Source: Streptococcus suis 10581 (GTDB lineage Bacteria > Bacillota > Bacilli > Lactobacillales > Streptococcaceae). Taken from it: a stretch of DNA of 47,761 nucleotides. This document shows, piece after piece, positions 40,778-47,761 of this stretch. The notes under the pieces are model-generated. The model was not told where the DNA came from and made no database searches. It saw only the letters and a list, made by a program, of their open reading frames with translations. Location of the stretch: contig ALKQ01000064.1 of NCBI GenBank assembly GCA_000440235.1, forward strand, positions 1 through 47,761. The letters run 5' to 3'. The translations under genes and the position numbers were made by a program. The first letter of the stretch is position 1. Each line of letters opens with the position of its first letter.

Positions 40778-42178
40778 ATGACAGTAGATTTTAGAGCAGA
40801 GTTTGACAAACGCAAAGATGAGTTTCTAGCGGATCTCTTTGACCTCTTACGCATCAATTCCGAGCGAGACGACAGCCAGGCAGATGCCCAGCATCCATTT
40901 GGGCCAGGACCAGTGCGTGCCTTGGACAAGTTCCTAGAAATTGCTCAGCGTGACGGGTATCCAACCAAGAACGTTGACAACTACGCAGGTCACTTTGAGT
41001 TTGGTGAAGGCGACGAAGTCCTTGGTATTTTCGGTCACTTGGACGTGGTGCCAGCAGGAAGTGGCTGGAACACTGATCCATACGAGCCGCAAATCATCGA
41101 CGGCAAGCTCTTTGCCCGCGGGTCCTCTGACGACAAGGGACCGACCATGGCTTGCTACTACGGCTTGAAAATCATCAAGGAGTTGGGCCTTCCGACCTCT
41201 AAAAAAGTCCGTTTCATCGTCGGTACTGATGAGGAGTCAGGCTGGGCGGACATGGATTACTACTTTGAGCACGTTGGCCTCCCTTTGCCAGACTTCGGAT
41301 TTTCTCCAGATGCCGAGTTCCCGATTATTAATGGCGAAAAGGGCAATATCACAGCTTATTTGCATTTTGCGGGGGAAAATAGCGGAGCTGCTAAACTGCA
41401 TTCCTTCACAGGCGGCCTGCGTGAGAACATGGTGCCTGAGTCTGCGACAGCTATTATTTCTGGCGACCTTGCAGATTTAGACAGCAAGTTGGCAGATTTC
41501 ACAGCAGCCTATGGCCTAAAAGCTGACGCGGAAACCCTTGAAAACGGTCAAGTTCAAGTCACCGTCATCGGAAAATCAGCCCACGGTTCAACCCCAGAAG
41601 AAGGCGTCAACGGAGCAACCTACTTGGCAAAATTCCTCAGCCAATTCGCCTTTGACGGAGCAGCCAAAACCTATCTTGACTTGGCAGGACAAGTCCTTCT
41701 GGAAGACCACGATGCCCAAAAACTCGGCGTAGCCATCTACGATGAGCAAATGGGAGCTCTTTCTATGAACGCTGGTGTTTTCAAATTTGATGAAACTTCA
41801 TCAGACAATACCATTGCCCTCAACTTCCGTTATCCAAAAAATACCAACCCTGAAACCATCAAGGCTGGTTTGGAAAAACTGGGCGTGGAAGCTGTTAGCC
41901 TGTCTGAGCATGGTCATACTCCACATTATTGCCCAATTGATGACCCAATGGTCGCAACCCTCTTGTCTGTTTATGAAAAACACACAGGCTTGAAAGGTCA
42001 CGAACAAGTAATTGGTGGCGGAACATTTGGACGCCTGCTCAAACGTGGCGTTGCCTACGGAGCCATGTTCCCAGGCGATGTCAACACCATGCACCAAGCC
42101 AACGAATTTATCGAAGTTGAGCAACTCTACCGCGCCGCTGCCATTTATGCAGAAGCTATTTATGAACTCATTAAGTAA
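40778..42178 (+). CDS. pepV: Dipeptidase PepV (M20 family)
   Basis: A 466-residue di-zinc aminoacyl-histidine-type dipeptidase that cleaves a wide range of dipeptides in the cytosol. Metal and catalytic sites: FGHLDVVPAGSGW (His, Asp), ARGSSDDKGPTMA (Asp), VGTDEESGWADM (catalytic Glu and Glu), SPDAEFPIINGEKG (Asp) and the late HQANEFIEVEQL (His). The lid domain (about 185-380) has HGSTPEEGVNGATYL. AAAGGAG precedes the ATG. Works downstream of peptide uptake with PepQ. Confidence 0.94.
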   Translation: MTVDFRAEFDKRKDEFLADLFDLLRINSERDDSQADAQHPFGPGPVRALDKFLEIAQRDGYPTKNVDNYAGHFEFGEGDEVLGIFGHLDVVPAGSGWNTDPYEPQIIDGKLFARGSSDDKGPTMACYYGLKIIKELGLPTSKKVRFIVGTDEESGWADMDYYFEHVGLPLPDFGFSPDAEFPIINGEKGNITAYLHFAGENSGAAKLHSFTGGLRENMVPESATAIISGDLADLDSKLADFTAAYGLKADAETLENGQVQVTVIGKSAHGSTPEEGVNGATYLAKFLSQFAFDGAAKTYLDLAGQVLLEDHDAQKLGVAIYDEQMGALSMNAGVFKFDETSSDNTIALNFRYPKNTNPETIKAGLEKLGVEAVSLSEHGHTPHYCPIDDPMVATLLSVYEKHTGLKGHEQVIGGGTFGRLLKRGVAYGAMFPGDVNTMHQANEFIEVEQLYRAAAIYAEAIYELIK

Positions 42179-42185
42179 TACATGA

Positions 42186-42471
42186 GAGGCTGGGCAAAAA
42201 GCCCTAGCACCACTTTTCATAGTTCGTGTTAACATCTCAGCGCAGTGGTTGATTGGTAGATTTGTTCGTGCTCAACACTCCAAATCTGACCATTACGACT
42301 GTTGCGAACAAAGTTCGCTTCATCTCCAACCTCAAACTGTCTCCCAGACAGTTTGAGCTGTGCGGGGGTGGGAGTGAAACAGTCTGGGAATAGACTGTTT
42401 CAGCTCAACAACTAGAAATAAAGACTTGTTGACGAACTCTTTTTTAACTAGTCGAGTTCTTTCCCACTCCC
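42186..42471 (+). repeat. Dispersed small repeat, copy C (long form)
   Basis: Begins GAGGCTGGGCAAAAAGCCC and ends TTCTTTCCCACTCCC like copy B at 25875-26044, but carries two additional stretches. One contains the hairpin CAAACTGTCTCCCAGACAGTTTG (42332-42354) and the other GAAACAGTCT/AGACTGTTTC (about 42376-42401). It fills the 308-bp gap between pepV and the GNAT gene, which has no other feature apart from the ribosome binding site of the next gene. Confidence 0.8.
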
Positions 42472-42486
42472 TTTTTAGGAGGAAAT

Positions 42487-42945
42487 ATGGAACTGAAAGA
42501 ACTTTGTTTTTCAGACATGGAAATGGTTAAAGAATTATTTTTATCTGTTTTCAGCCAAGAACCTTGGAATGATGATTGGTCAGATGAGGAACAATTAGAT
42601 TGCTACATAGGCGATTTACTGGGACACCCAAGAGCACTCTGTTTTGGCTTGTTTGACCAGGAAAAATTGATAGGTCTGTCACTTGGATACATTCGCTATT
42701 GGTATGAGGGAACAGAGTATCGAATTGAAGAGTTCTGCATGTCCCGTGATTACCAAGGGCAAGGACATGGTGCTAGTTTATTAGCTGATATTGAGAAGCA
42801 GTTAGCTGATAGAAAGATTGTTCATATTCTTCTGCAAACCGACCGCAACCTTCCAGCCTTTTCCTTCTATAAAAAATGCGGTTTTTATGCCCTGGAAGAA
42901 AATGTGACCATGGTCAAGAAAGTAGGACATCATGGAACTTGCTGA
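42487..42945 (+). CDS. GNAT-family N-acetyltransferase
   Basis: A 152-residue GCN5-related acetyltransferase. The acetyl-CoA pyrophosphate-binding motif A reads EEFCMSRDYQGQGHGASLLADIEKQL (about 80-107; QGQGHG is the Q/RxxGxG/A loop), with a motif B-like LLQTDRNLPAFSFYKKCGFYALEE. The acceptor is unknown. AGGAGG precedes the ATG. It overlaps the following UDG-family gene by 14 bases. Confidence 0.87.
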   Translation: MELKELCFSDMEMVKELFLSVFSQEPWNDDWSDEEQLDCYIGDLLGHPRALCFGLFDQEKLIGLSLGYIRYWYEGTEYRIEEFCMSRDYQGQGHGASLLADIEKQLADRKIVHILLQTDRNLPAFSFYKKCGFYALEENVTMVKKVGHHGTC

Positions 42946-43510
42946 TATTCGTCAAGCCATCATTGAGGATGTTGCTAACCGAGACTTTACGAACAAGGGA
43001 ATAACTCCCCTTTTCCAAGCCCCTTCGACCGCAAAAATTCTCAATATTGGACAGGCACCTGGTTTGAAAACCCAGGAAAAAGGGCGTCTCTTTGACGACG
43101 CCAGTGGAGACAATCTTCGTAAATGGTTGGGCGTGGATCGACAGACTTTTTATGAATCGGGGCATTTTGCTATTCTTCCTATGGATTTCTATTATCCAGG
43201 AAAAGGGAAGTCTGGGGATTTACCGCCTCGCAAGGATTTTGCGTCCAAATGGCACCAGCTGATTCTGGACCAACTGCCAGAGCTTGAGCTGACCTTATTG
43301 GTAGGTAACTATGCTCAAGAATATTATCTGGAAAAATCCCAAAGGAACCTGACGGAGAGAGTGAAGCATGCAGATGATTACCTTCCCACTTATTTTCCTT
43401 TGCCCCATCCATCACCTAGAAACAATATCTGGCAGGCAAAGAATCCCTGGTTTCAAGCGGAAATCATTCCAAATTTACAAAATATACTTATGAAAATACT
43501 TGAAAAATAA
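42932..43510 (+). CDS. Uracil-DNA glycosylase family protein
   Basis: A 192-residue UDG-superfamily protein. The N-terminal active-site motif is NIGQAPGLKTQEKGRLFDDASG (about 32-53) and the C-terminal DNA-intercalation-type motif is FPLPHPSPRNN (about 155-165). The central strand LTLLVGNYAQEYYL fits the fold. It is not the classic Ung enzyme. Members may remove uracil or act on other bases; substrate unknown. The first 14 bases overlap the GNAT gene, so the pair is co-translated. Confidence 0.83.
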   Translation: MELADIRQAIIEDVANRDFTNKGITPLFQAPSTAKILNIGQAPGLKTQEKGRLFDDASGDNLRKWLGVDRQTFYESGHFAILPMDFYYPGKGKSGDLPPRKDFASKWHQLILDQLPELELTLLVGNYAQEYYLEKSQRNLTERVKHADDYLPTYFPLPHPSPRNNIWQAKNPWFQAEIIPNLQNILMKILEK

Positions 43511-43569
43511 GGTAAATATGGTACAATAATATAAAAGAATGCGTTTTCTTCTTTTTGAGGAGGTGCCGT

Positions 43570-44346
43570 ATGAAAAAGTATCTGTTCTATTTATTAGGTT
43601 TCTTACTAATATTGTTCAGCTTAGGTCAGCCTAGTCTGGTAGGAGCTGAGGGAATCCCACCCCGTCCAATTGATACGACGGTGGTTGATGAAGCCCAGCT
43701 TCTTTCTAGTGAAACCATCGCCAGTATTGATCAGCTCAATCAGACCTGGGCAGCAAGTGAACAGCAGTTACAGGTTGGGGTCTATGTGACGGAAAGTCTT
43801 TCTACTGATATTGAAAGTCTAGCCAACGCAGTCTTCCGTGATTGGCAGGTCGGCTTTGCTGGGACAGACAATGGTATTCTCTTGGTGATTGCTATAGCCG
43901 ACAGGGAGTTTCGGATAGAGACCTCCGACAATGCTGCCACGGTGTTGACAGATGTGGAAGCCAAGGATATTCTGGAAAATGCTAGAGAATTTTTCCGTCA
44001 GGAAGACTATGATGGCGGAGTGACCTACATTGTCCAATCCATAGGAGATCGCTTCTACGGGACTAGTCTGGGCCAGGAACAGCTGGCTGCCATGGAAGAA
44101 AGGACCAGTGCGGAAAGTGATAGTTTTGTATTGTTTTTAATTCTAATACTAATCTTCATAATTTTTGGAATTATTGATAAGGCTAGCCGTGGTCGAGGCG
44201 GTGGTCCAGGTAATCTGCTTTGGATGTTGGTAGATGGCCACCATCATTACCATAACAATCATTCTTCCCATTCTTCATCATCCTATGGTGGAGGTGGTTG
44301 GTCTGGCGGCGGTGGTGGAGGCGGCGGAGCCTCATCCGGCTGGTAA
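43570..44346 (+). CDS. TPM-domain exported membrane protein with Gly-rich tail
   Basis: A 258-residue protein with an N-terminal signal peptide (to about residue 27, SLVGAEG), a TPM domain (about 35-170: DEAQLLSSETIASIDQLNQ, GTDNGILLVIAIADREFRIETSDN), one membrane helix (about 185-202), and a His/Ser-rich then Gly-rich end (YGGGGWSGGGGGGGGASSGW). The same layout is seen in YgcG-like proteins, commonly next to lemA. The function is unsettled (phosphatase activity and photosystem repair are reported in plants). GAGGAGGTG favours ATG 43570 over an in-frame start at 43555. Confidence 0.87.
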   Translation: MKKYLFYLLGFLLILFSLGQPSLVGAEGIPPRPIDTTVVDEAQLLSSETIASIDQLNQTWAASEQQLQVGVYVTESLSTDIESLANAVFRDWQVGFAGTDNGILLVIAIADREFRIETSDNAATVLTDVEAKDILENAREFFRQEDYDGGVTYIVQSIGDRFYGTSLGQEQLAAMEERTSAESDSFVLFLILILIFIIFGIIDKASRGRGGGPGNLLWMLVDGHHHYHNNHSSHSSSSYGGGGWSGGGGGGGGASSGW

Positions 44347-44361
44347 GAAAGGAACAAGTAT

Positions 44362-44943
44362 ATGAAAAAGAAATGGTTAGCCATACTAATCCCGGTTTTC
44401 GCTCTGCTATTTTTAGGAATGGGTGCCATCGGCCAATACAATGGGCTGGTTGATAGCCATGCGGAAGTGGAAAATGCCCAAGCCAATGTGGATACCCAGC
44501 TCCAACGTCGCTATGACCTGATACCGAATGTCGTGGCAGCGGTTAAAGGAGCTATGGAGCATGAGGAAGAGATTTTCACAGCCATTGCGGATGCGCGTGC
44601 GAAAATCGGCTCTAGCCAAGTAGGAACCAGCAACTACAATCAGGCACAAAGTCAGTTGGATTCGGCAGTGTCTCGCTTGCTGATGGTGACGGAAAATTAT
44701 CCGCAGCTGACAGCCAATCAACAGGTATCTGATCTCATTACCGAGCTAGAGGGGACTGAAAATCGGATTTTGGTTGCCCGCAAGGATTATAATGCGGTGG
44801 CAACAGCCTACAATAAAAAAATCAAACGATTCCCGACGTCCATCTATGCTAACTTATTTGGTTATGAAAAAGTCGACCTGTTCCAAGCTAGTTCTGATGC
44901 GGCGACAACCGTGCCAAGTGTGGATTTACAAGATGAAGAATAA
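44362..44943 (+). CDS. lemA: LemA family protein
   Basis: A 193-residue protein with an N-terminal membrane helix (about 5-25) and a helical LemA domain. The signature NGLVDSHAEVENAQANVDTQLQRRYDLIPNVVAAVKG and later YNKKIKRFPTSIYANLFGYEKVDLF are clear. The N-terminus probably faces outside with the bundle in the cytosol. Function is unknown in most bacteria. It lies 15 bases after the TPM gene, a pairing seen in many genomes, and is closed by a strong bidirectional terminator. Confidence 0.93.
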   Translation: MKKKWLAILIPVFALLFLGMGAIGQYNGLVDSHAEVENAQANVDTQLQRRYDLIPNVVAAVKGAMEHEEEIFTAIADARAKIGSSQVGTSNYNQAQSQLDSAVSRLLMVTENYPQLTANQQVSDLITELEGTENRILVARKDYNAVATAYNKKIKRFPTSIYANLFGYEKVDLFQASSDAATTVPSVDLQDEE

Positions 44944-44972
44944 AGAACTCGGCTCCCTGAGCCGAGTTCTTT
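44942..44972. terminator. Bidirectional terminator, lemA and propeller gene
   Basis: A 12-bp perfect stem AAAGAACTCGGC (44942-44953) / GCCGAGTTCTTT (44961-44972), loop of seven, lies between convergent genes. Confidence 0.92.
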
Positions 44973-44975
44973 ATT

Positions 44976-46055
44976 TTATGGATTGATCCAAACACCAGAA
45001 ACGTAGTCTTCTGACAGAGTGGTTTGGTTGATAATGTTTTTAGCCTCCATATCATAGATAAGGAGTTGATTTGCCAAAATAATCAGTAAGCGCTTGTCAT
45101 CAATTTGACGGATATGGTCGATGTAGTGGGGACGGGGATTTAAGTCCTTCAAAGTATGGTAGGATTGCTCGCCAGTTTGGGTATTGTAAATAGTAAAGGA
45201 AAGTGGGCTAAACATGCCATTTTGATGCTCGATGAGAAGAAGGTTTTTGTCTTTGAGAGCATGGAGGGTGCTTGGTGAAGGGTGCTCTAAAACTACGGAC
45301 GAAAATGTTTTTGTTTTTGTATCAAAGGTCAGGAGTTCGTTAGGAACTTGCCCATCTTCGTATTCTGGAGCTCTCTTGCCAAAAATAGTGAGATAGATGG
45401 TTCCATTGACCAACAGTCCATCGCCTGTTGCAATGCTATTGTCGTACTTGAATATTTCTTGTTTCGAAAAATCTTTCTTATCAAAAACCACTAAGACATT
45501 TTCTTCGGATCCTTCTTGGGTAAAATCCTTCACAAAGCCAGTTAAATAGACAGAAGTTTGGTCCACCATGACAGGATCGCTAGGTATAAAGTCGTCATTG
45601 AGGACAAGCGTTTGAATGGCTTCAAATTGCTTATCAAATTGCGCAAGTGTATGATAAGCACCTGCTGTATAGAAATGGTTTCCATCTGTGCCACTGATTG
45701 AGGTACTATTATGTTTGCTAGGCTTTCGCAAAACAGTTCCGTTCGTGAAGTCAATGGAAATAAGATTATCATGGACAAATTTTTGATGGTCATTGCCAAA
45801 GACTAGGTAGCGGTCTTCGAGGATGTAATTTTCACCAGAACCAAAATACCCCTCTGAATTCATTTTTTGGGTATGAAGCAGCTCTGGTTCTTGACCATTT
45901 AGCTGAAAGGCTTCGACCTTACCGGGATAAACCAAGTAGAAATCTGCATTCTCAGTCAAACTTATTTTGTTGTGCTGGTAGGCGTAGAGTTTCCAGCCGA
46001 TAAAGGGAAAAACAAGACAGGATAGAAGTGCAATACAGATGATGATTTTTTTCAT
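44976..46055 (-). CDS. Exported propeller-like protein, unknown function
   Basis: A 359-residue protein with an N-terminal signal/anchor helix (about 3-24, IIICIALLSCLVFPFIGWKLYAY); SCLVFPF has a Cys but no clear lipobox. The rest consists of beta-strand-rich repeats (YLVFGNDHQKFVHDNLISIDF, LLVNGTIYLTIFGKRAPEYEDG, NLLLIEHQNGMFSPLSFTIYN, LLIILANQLLIYDME) that suggest a seven-bladed beta-propeller. I do not recognise a family. The promoter has TTGACA and TATACT at 17-base spacing (46103-46108 and 46080-46085, minus strand) and AGGAGG before the ATG. Confidence 0.7.
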   Translation of the reverse strand: MKKIIICIALLSCLVFPFIGWKLYAYQHNKISLTENADFYLVYPGKVEAFQLNGQEPELLHTQKMNSEGYFGSGENYILEDRYLVFGNDHQKFVHDNLISIDFTNGTVLRKPSKHNSTSISGTDGNHFYTAGAYHTLAQFDKQFEAIQTLVLNDDFIPSDPVMVDQTSVYLTGFVKDFTQEGSEENVLVVFDKKDFSKQEIFKYDNSIATGDGLLVNGTIYLTIFGKRAPEYEDGQVPNELLTFDTKTKTFSSVVLEHPSPSTLHALKDKNLLLIEHQNGMFSPLSFTIYNTQTGEQSYHTLKDLNPRPHYIDHIRQIDDKRLLIILANQLLIYDMEAKNIINQTTLSEDYVSGVWINP

Positions 46056-46079
46056 GGAAAGACCTCCTCTCTATATTTT

Positions 46080-46108
46080 AGTATATCTTAAAGTGTATAT
46101 ATTGTCAA
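46080..46108 (-). promoter_or_regulatory. Promoter of the propeller-like gene
   Basis: Reading leftward, TTGACA (46108-46103) and TATACT (46085-46080) with a 17-base spacer. Confidence 0.8.
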
Positions 46109-46135
46109 GATTTTATGTGTTGATATATTAAAAAA

Positions 46136-46159
46136 ATCATACAAGTTTTCTTGCATGAT
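46136..46159 (-). terminator. mnmE terminator
   Basis: On the minus strand ATCATGCAAG pairs with CTTGTATGAT around a 4-base loop and is followed by seven T (46136-46130). It ends the leftward mnmE transcript. Confidence 0.85.
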
Positions 46160-46167
46160 ATGTGATA

Positions 46168-47541
46168 CTATTTTCCAAGGCAGAATTGGCTAAAGAGTTG
46201 GGTGATGAGTTCGTCTGGAGCTGCATCGCCTGTGATTTCTCCTAAAATCTGCCAACAGCGGGTTAGGTCAACCTGTAACAAGTCAACAGGCATGCCCATT
46301 TCAAGACCGTCATTGACAGCTTGCAGGCTTTGAACGGCTTGCTCAATCAGGGAAATGTGGCGGGAGTTGGAGAGGTAGGTGGCATCTTGCTCGACCAGAC
46401 CAGCATTTTCAAAGAAGAGTTGGTTGATTTTCTCTTCGATTTGGTCGATATTCTGGTTTTTCAAGACGGAAATGCGGATGACCTCCTCAGGCAGTTGGTC
46501 TGCTTCAATCTGTTCATCCAGGTCGGTCTTGTTGAGCAGGACAATGCGGTTGGCCATGTCTGAAATGGCTAGGAGGTTGCGGTCTTGCTCGGTCAGGGGC
46601 TCAGATGCGTTGAGGACTAGCAGGATGAGGTCGGCCTCCTCAAGGGCTTTTTTAGACCGTTCAACGCCGATTTTCTCAACGATGTCATCTGTTTCACGGA
46701 TACCTGCTGTATCAATCAGCTTGAGGGGGACGCCTTTGATATTGACGTATTCTTCGATAACGTCGCGGGTTGTTCCTGCGATATCTGTAACGATGGCTTT
46801 TTCCTCGCGGAGAAGGTTATTGAGCAGGCTGGATTTTCCCACATTTGGACGACCGATAATAGCGGTTGCGATGCCTTCACGCAGGATTTTTCCACGGCGG
46901 GCAGTGCGGAGGAGATTTTCCAAAAGGGCTTGGAACTGGAGGGTTTTCTCGCGGACCAGCTCTGTCGTTGCCTCCTCGACGTCGTCATACTCAGGGTAGT
47001 CGATGTTGACCTCGACCTGTGCCAACGTGTTGAGAATCTCCTGGCGCGTGTCGTTGATGAGCTGGGAGAGGGAGCCGTCAAGCTGGCGGACGGCATTGTG
47101 CATGGCCTTGTCGGTCTTGGCGCGGATAACATCCATGACGGCCTCGGCCTGGGTCAAATCCACACGGCCGTTGAGAAAGGCACGCTTGGTAAACTCGCCT
47201 GGCTCAGCCATCCGAGCACCTTGGCGAATCAGGAGCTGGAGAATTTCGTTGGTAACGGCGATGCCTCCGTGGGTATTAATCTCAATGACATCTTCGCGCG
47301 TGAAGGTCTTTGGAGAACGCATGGCTCCAATCATGACTTCGTCCAGCACTTGCCCCGTTGTAGGATCGATAATGTGACCGTAGTTGAGGCTGTGACTGGG
47401 TACAGTCGCCAAATCTTTGCCCTTGAAAACCTTGCTGGCAATGGCAAAAGCGTCCGTCCCAGACAGGCGGACAATCCCAATGGCCCCCTCACCGAGAGGA
47501 GTGGATATAGCGGTAATTGTGTCAAATTCCTTAGTTATCAT
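46168..47541 (-). CDS. mnmE: tRNA uridine-5-carboxymethylaminomethyl modification GTPase MnmE
   Basis: A 457-residue K+-dependent GTPase that with MnmG modifies the wobble U34 of several tRNAs. The N-terminal folate-binding domain includes [22 protein letters not shown]; the G domain has G1 [13 protein letters not shown]2-region TTRDVIEE, G3 DTAGIRET and G4 NKTD; the C-terminal CxGK motif is CLGK at the very end. Length is normal. The start at 47541 has an A/G-rich but weak ribosome binding site. Confidence 0.97.
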   Translation of the reverse strand: MITKEFDTITAISTPLGEGAIGIVRLSGTDAFAIASKVFKGKDLATVPSHSLNYGHIIDPTTGQVLDEVMIGAMRSPKTFTREDVIEINTHGGIAVTNEILQLLIRQGARMAEPGEFTKRAFLNGRVDLTQAEAVMDVIRAKTDKAMHNAVRQLDGSLSQLINDTRQEILNTLAQVEVNIDYPEYDDVEEATTELVREKTLQFQALLENLLRTARRGKILREGIATAIIGRPNVGKSSLLNNLLREEKAIVTDIAGTTRDVIEEYVNIKGVPLKLIDTAGIRETDDIVEKIGVERSKKALEEADLILLVLNASEPLTEQDRNLLAISDMANRIVLLNKTDLDEQIEADQLPEEVIRISVLKNQNIDQIEEKINQLFFENAGLVEQDATYLSNSRHISLIEQAVQSLQAVNDGLEMGMPVDLLQVDLTRCWQILGEITGDAAPDELITQLFSQFCLGK

Positions 47542-47718
47542 ATATCTTTCTTTCTAAAATCGTCTTATCTATTAGTGTATCATGGAATGATGAAAAAAGC
47601 ACAAATGAGGGATGAGGAAGTGTGAATACCCGCTCAATCAATTGTTTTTCTATTCCATTCTAGCTTAAAATATGATAAAATTAACCTACATAATCTTTGT
47701 ATTTTTTAGGAGAGAGAT

Positions 47719-47761
47719 ATGAAATTTCTAAATAGATTTGCATATATATATATATATATAT
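47719..47761 (+). CDS. 5' end of an unidentified ORF containing an AT-dinucleotide tract
   Basis: ATG at 47719 with AGGAGA at 47708-47713. It reads MKFLNRFA and then alternating Tyr/Ile from an (AT)n tract that runs to the window end. Ten AT units are seen. It is divergent from mnmE. The product cannot be identified from eight unique codons. A gain or loss of one AT unit would shift the frame. Confidence 0.5.
   Translation, partial: MKFLNRFAYIYIYI
47742..47761. repeat. (AT)n dinucleotide tract, n at least 10
   Basis: Uninterrupted AT repeat of at least 20 bases that continues past the window. It lies within the first 10-15 codons of a possible ORF. Confidence 0.85.

Noticed and set aside
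43533..43550. cre-like site AGAATGCGTTTTCT before the TPM gene
   Set aside because: Three mismatches to the consensus, two at the outer positions; too weak.
46379..46999. 206-codon plus-strand ORF
   Set aside because: It lies wholly antisense to mnmE, is Ser/Arg-rich in the way of a shadow frame, and has no ribosome binding site.

Overview
The window looks like chromosomal DNA of Streptococcus suis or a very close relative. The evidence is the low-GC streptococcal gene content and order: divergent pepQ/ccpA, the glycolipid glycosyltransferase pair followed by thrS, cdaA-cdaR-glmM, murT-gatD, an RqcH/fibronectin-binding protein of the FBPS type, and trpXYZ behind a T-box. BOX-like and other short dispersed repeats are also abundant. 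The species call is inference, because no 16S or other marker is present.

Layout. 1-300: tail of a dispersed repeat and an unexplained inverted-repeat segment. 299-4794: DUF975 membrane protein, tgt, pepQ, and ccpA with a cre-like operator in the divergent gap. 4795-5468: BOX-like element, strong hairpin and a possible remnant of a cell-wall-anchored protein. 5469-8170: two glycolipid glycosyltransferases and a small membrane protein. 8167-10894: threonine T-box, MazG-like gene and thrS. 10911-11757: decayed accessory island made of a MITE-like element, a retron-like msr-msd region with a truncated reverse transcriptase, and a truncated HAD hydrolase. 11803-17981: small protein, lactonase-fold protein, perM-TPR-budA, rqcH. 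18072-21557: tryptophan transporter trpXYZ. Its leader carries a CodY-like box, a consensus promoter, a T-box interrupted by a BOX-like hairpin, a terminator, a second BOX-like hairpin and a Trp-rich 14-residue leader ORF. 21589-26558: prdX-like deacylase, lipoprotein, rnjB (RNase J2), estA, a zinc metalloprotease gene interrupted by a dispersed repeat, and a membrane protein. 26659-30086: ABC-F ATPase, XRE regulator, rlmA(II). 30098-32481: BOX element and murT-gatD. 32614-37276: cdaA-cdaR-glmM and a second ABC-F. 37331-39285: cupin-fetA-fetB behind two PerR/Fur-like boxes. 39312-43510: sstT, pepV, GNAT and UDG-family genes with further repeats. 43570-47541: TPM protein-LemA, a secreted propeller-like protein, mnmE. 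The window ends inside a new ORF whose 8th codon is followed by an (AT)n tract.

Most genes are housekeeping: translation (tgt, thrS, prdX, rlmA, mnmE, rqcH, ABC-F), envelope synthesis (glycolipids, MurT/GatD, GlmM, c-di-AMP) and nutrient handling (CcpA, peptidases, SstT, Trp transport, iron export). The most noteworthy signals are the stacked tryptophan-responsive elements ahead of trpX, the retron remnant, the gene broken by a small repeat, the PerR-like control of a cupin-FetAB operon, and the possible phase-variable tract at the right edge.
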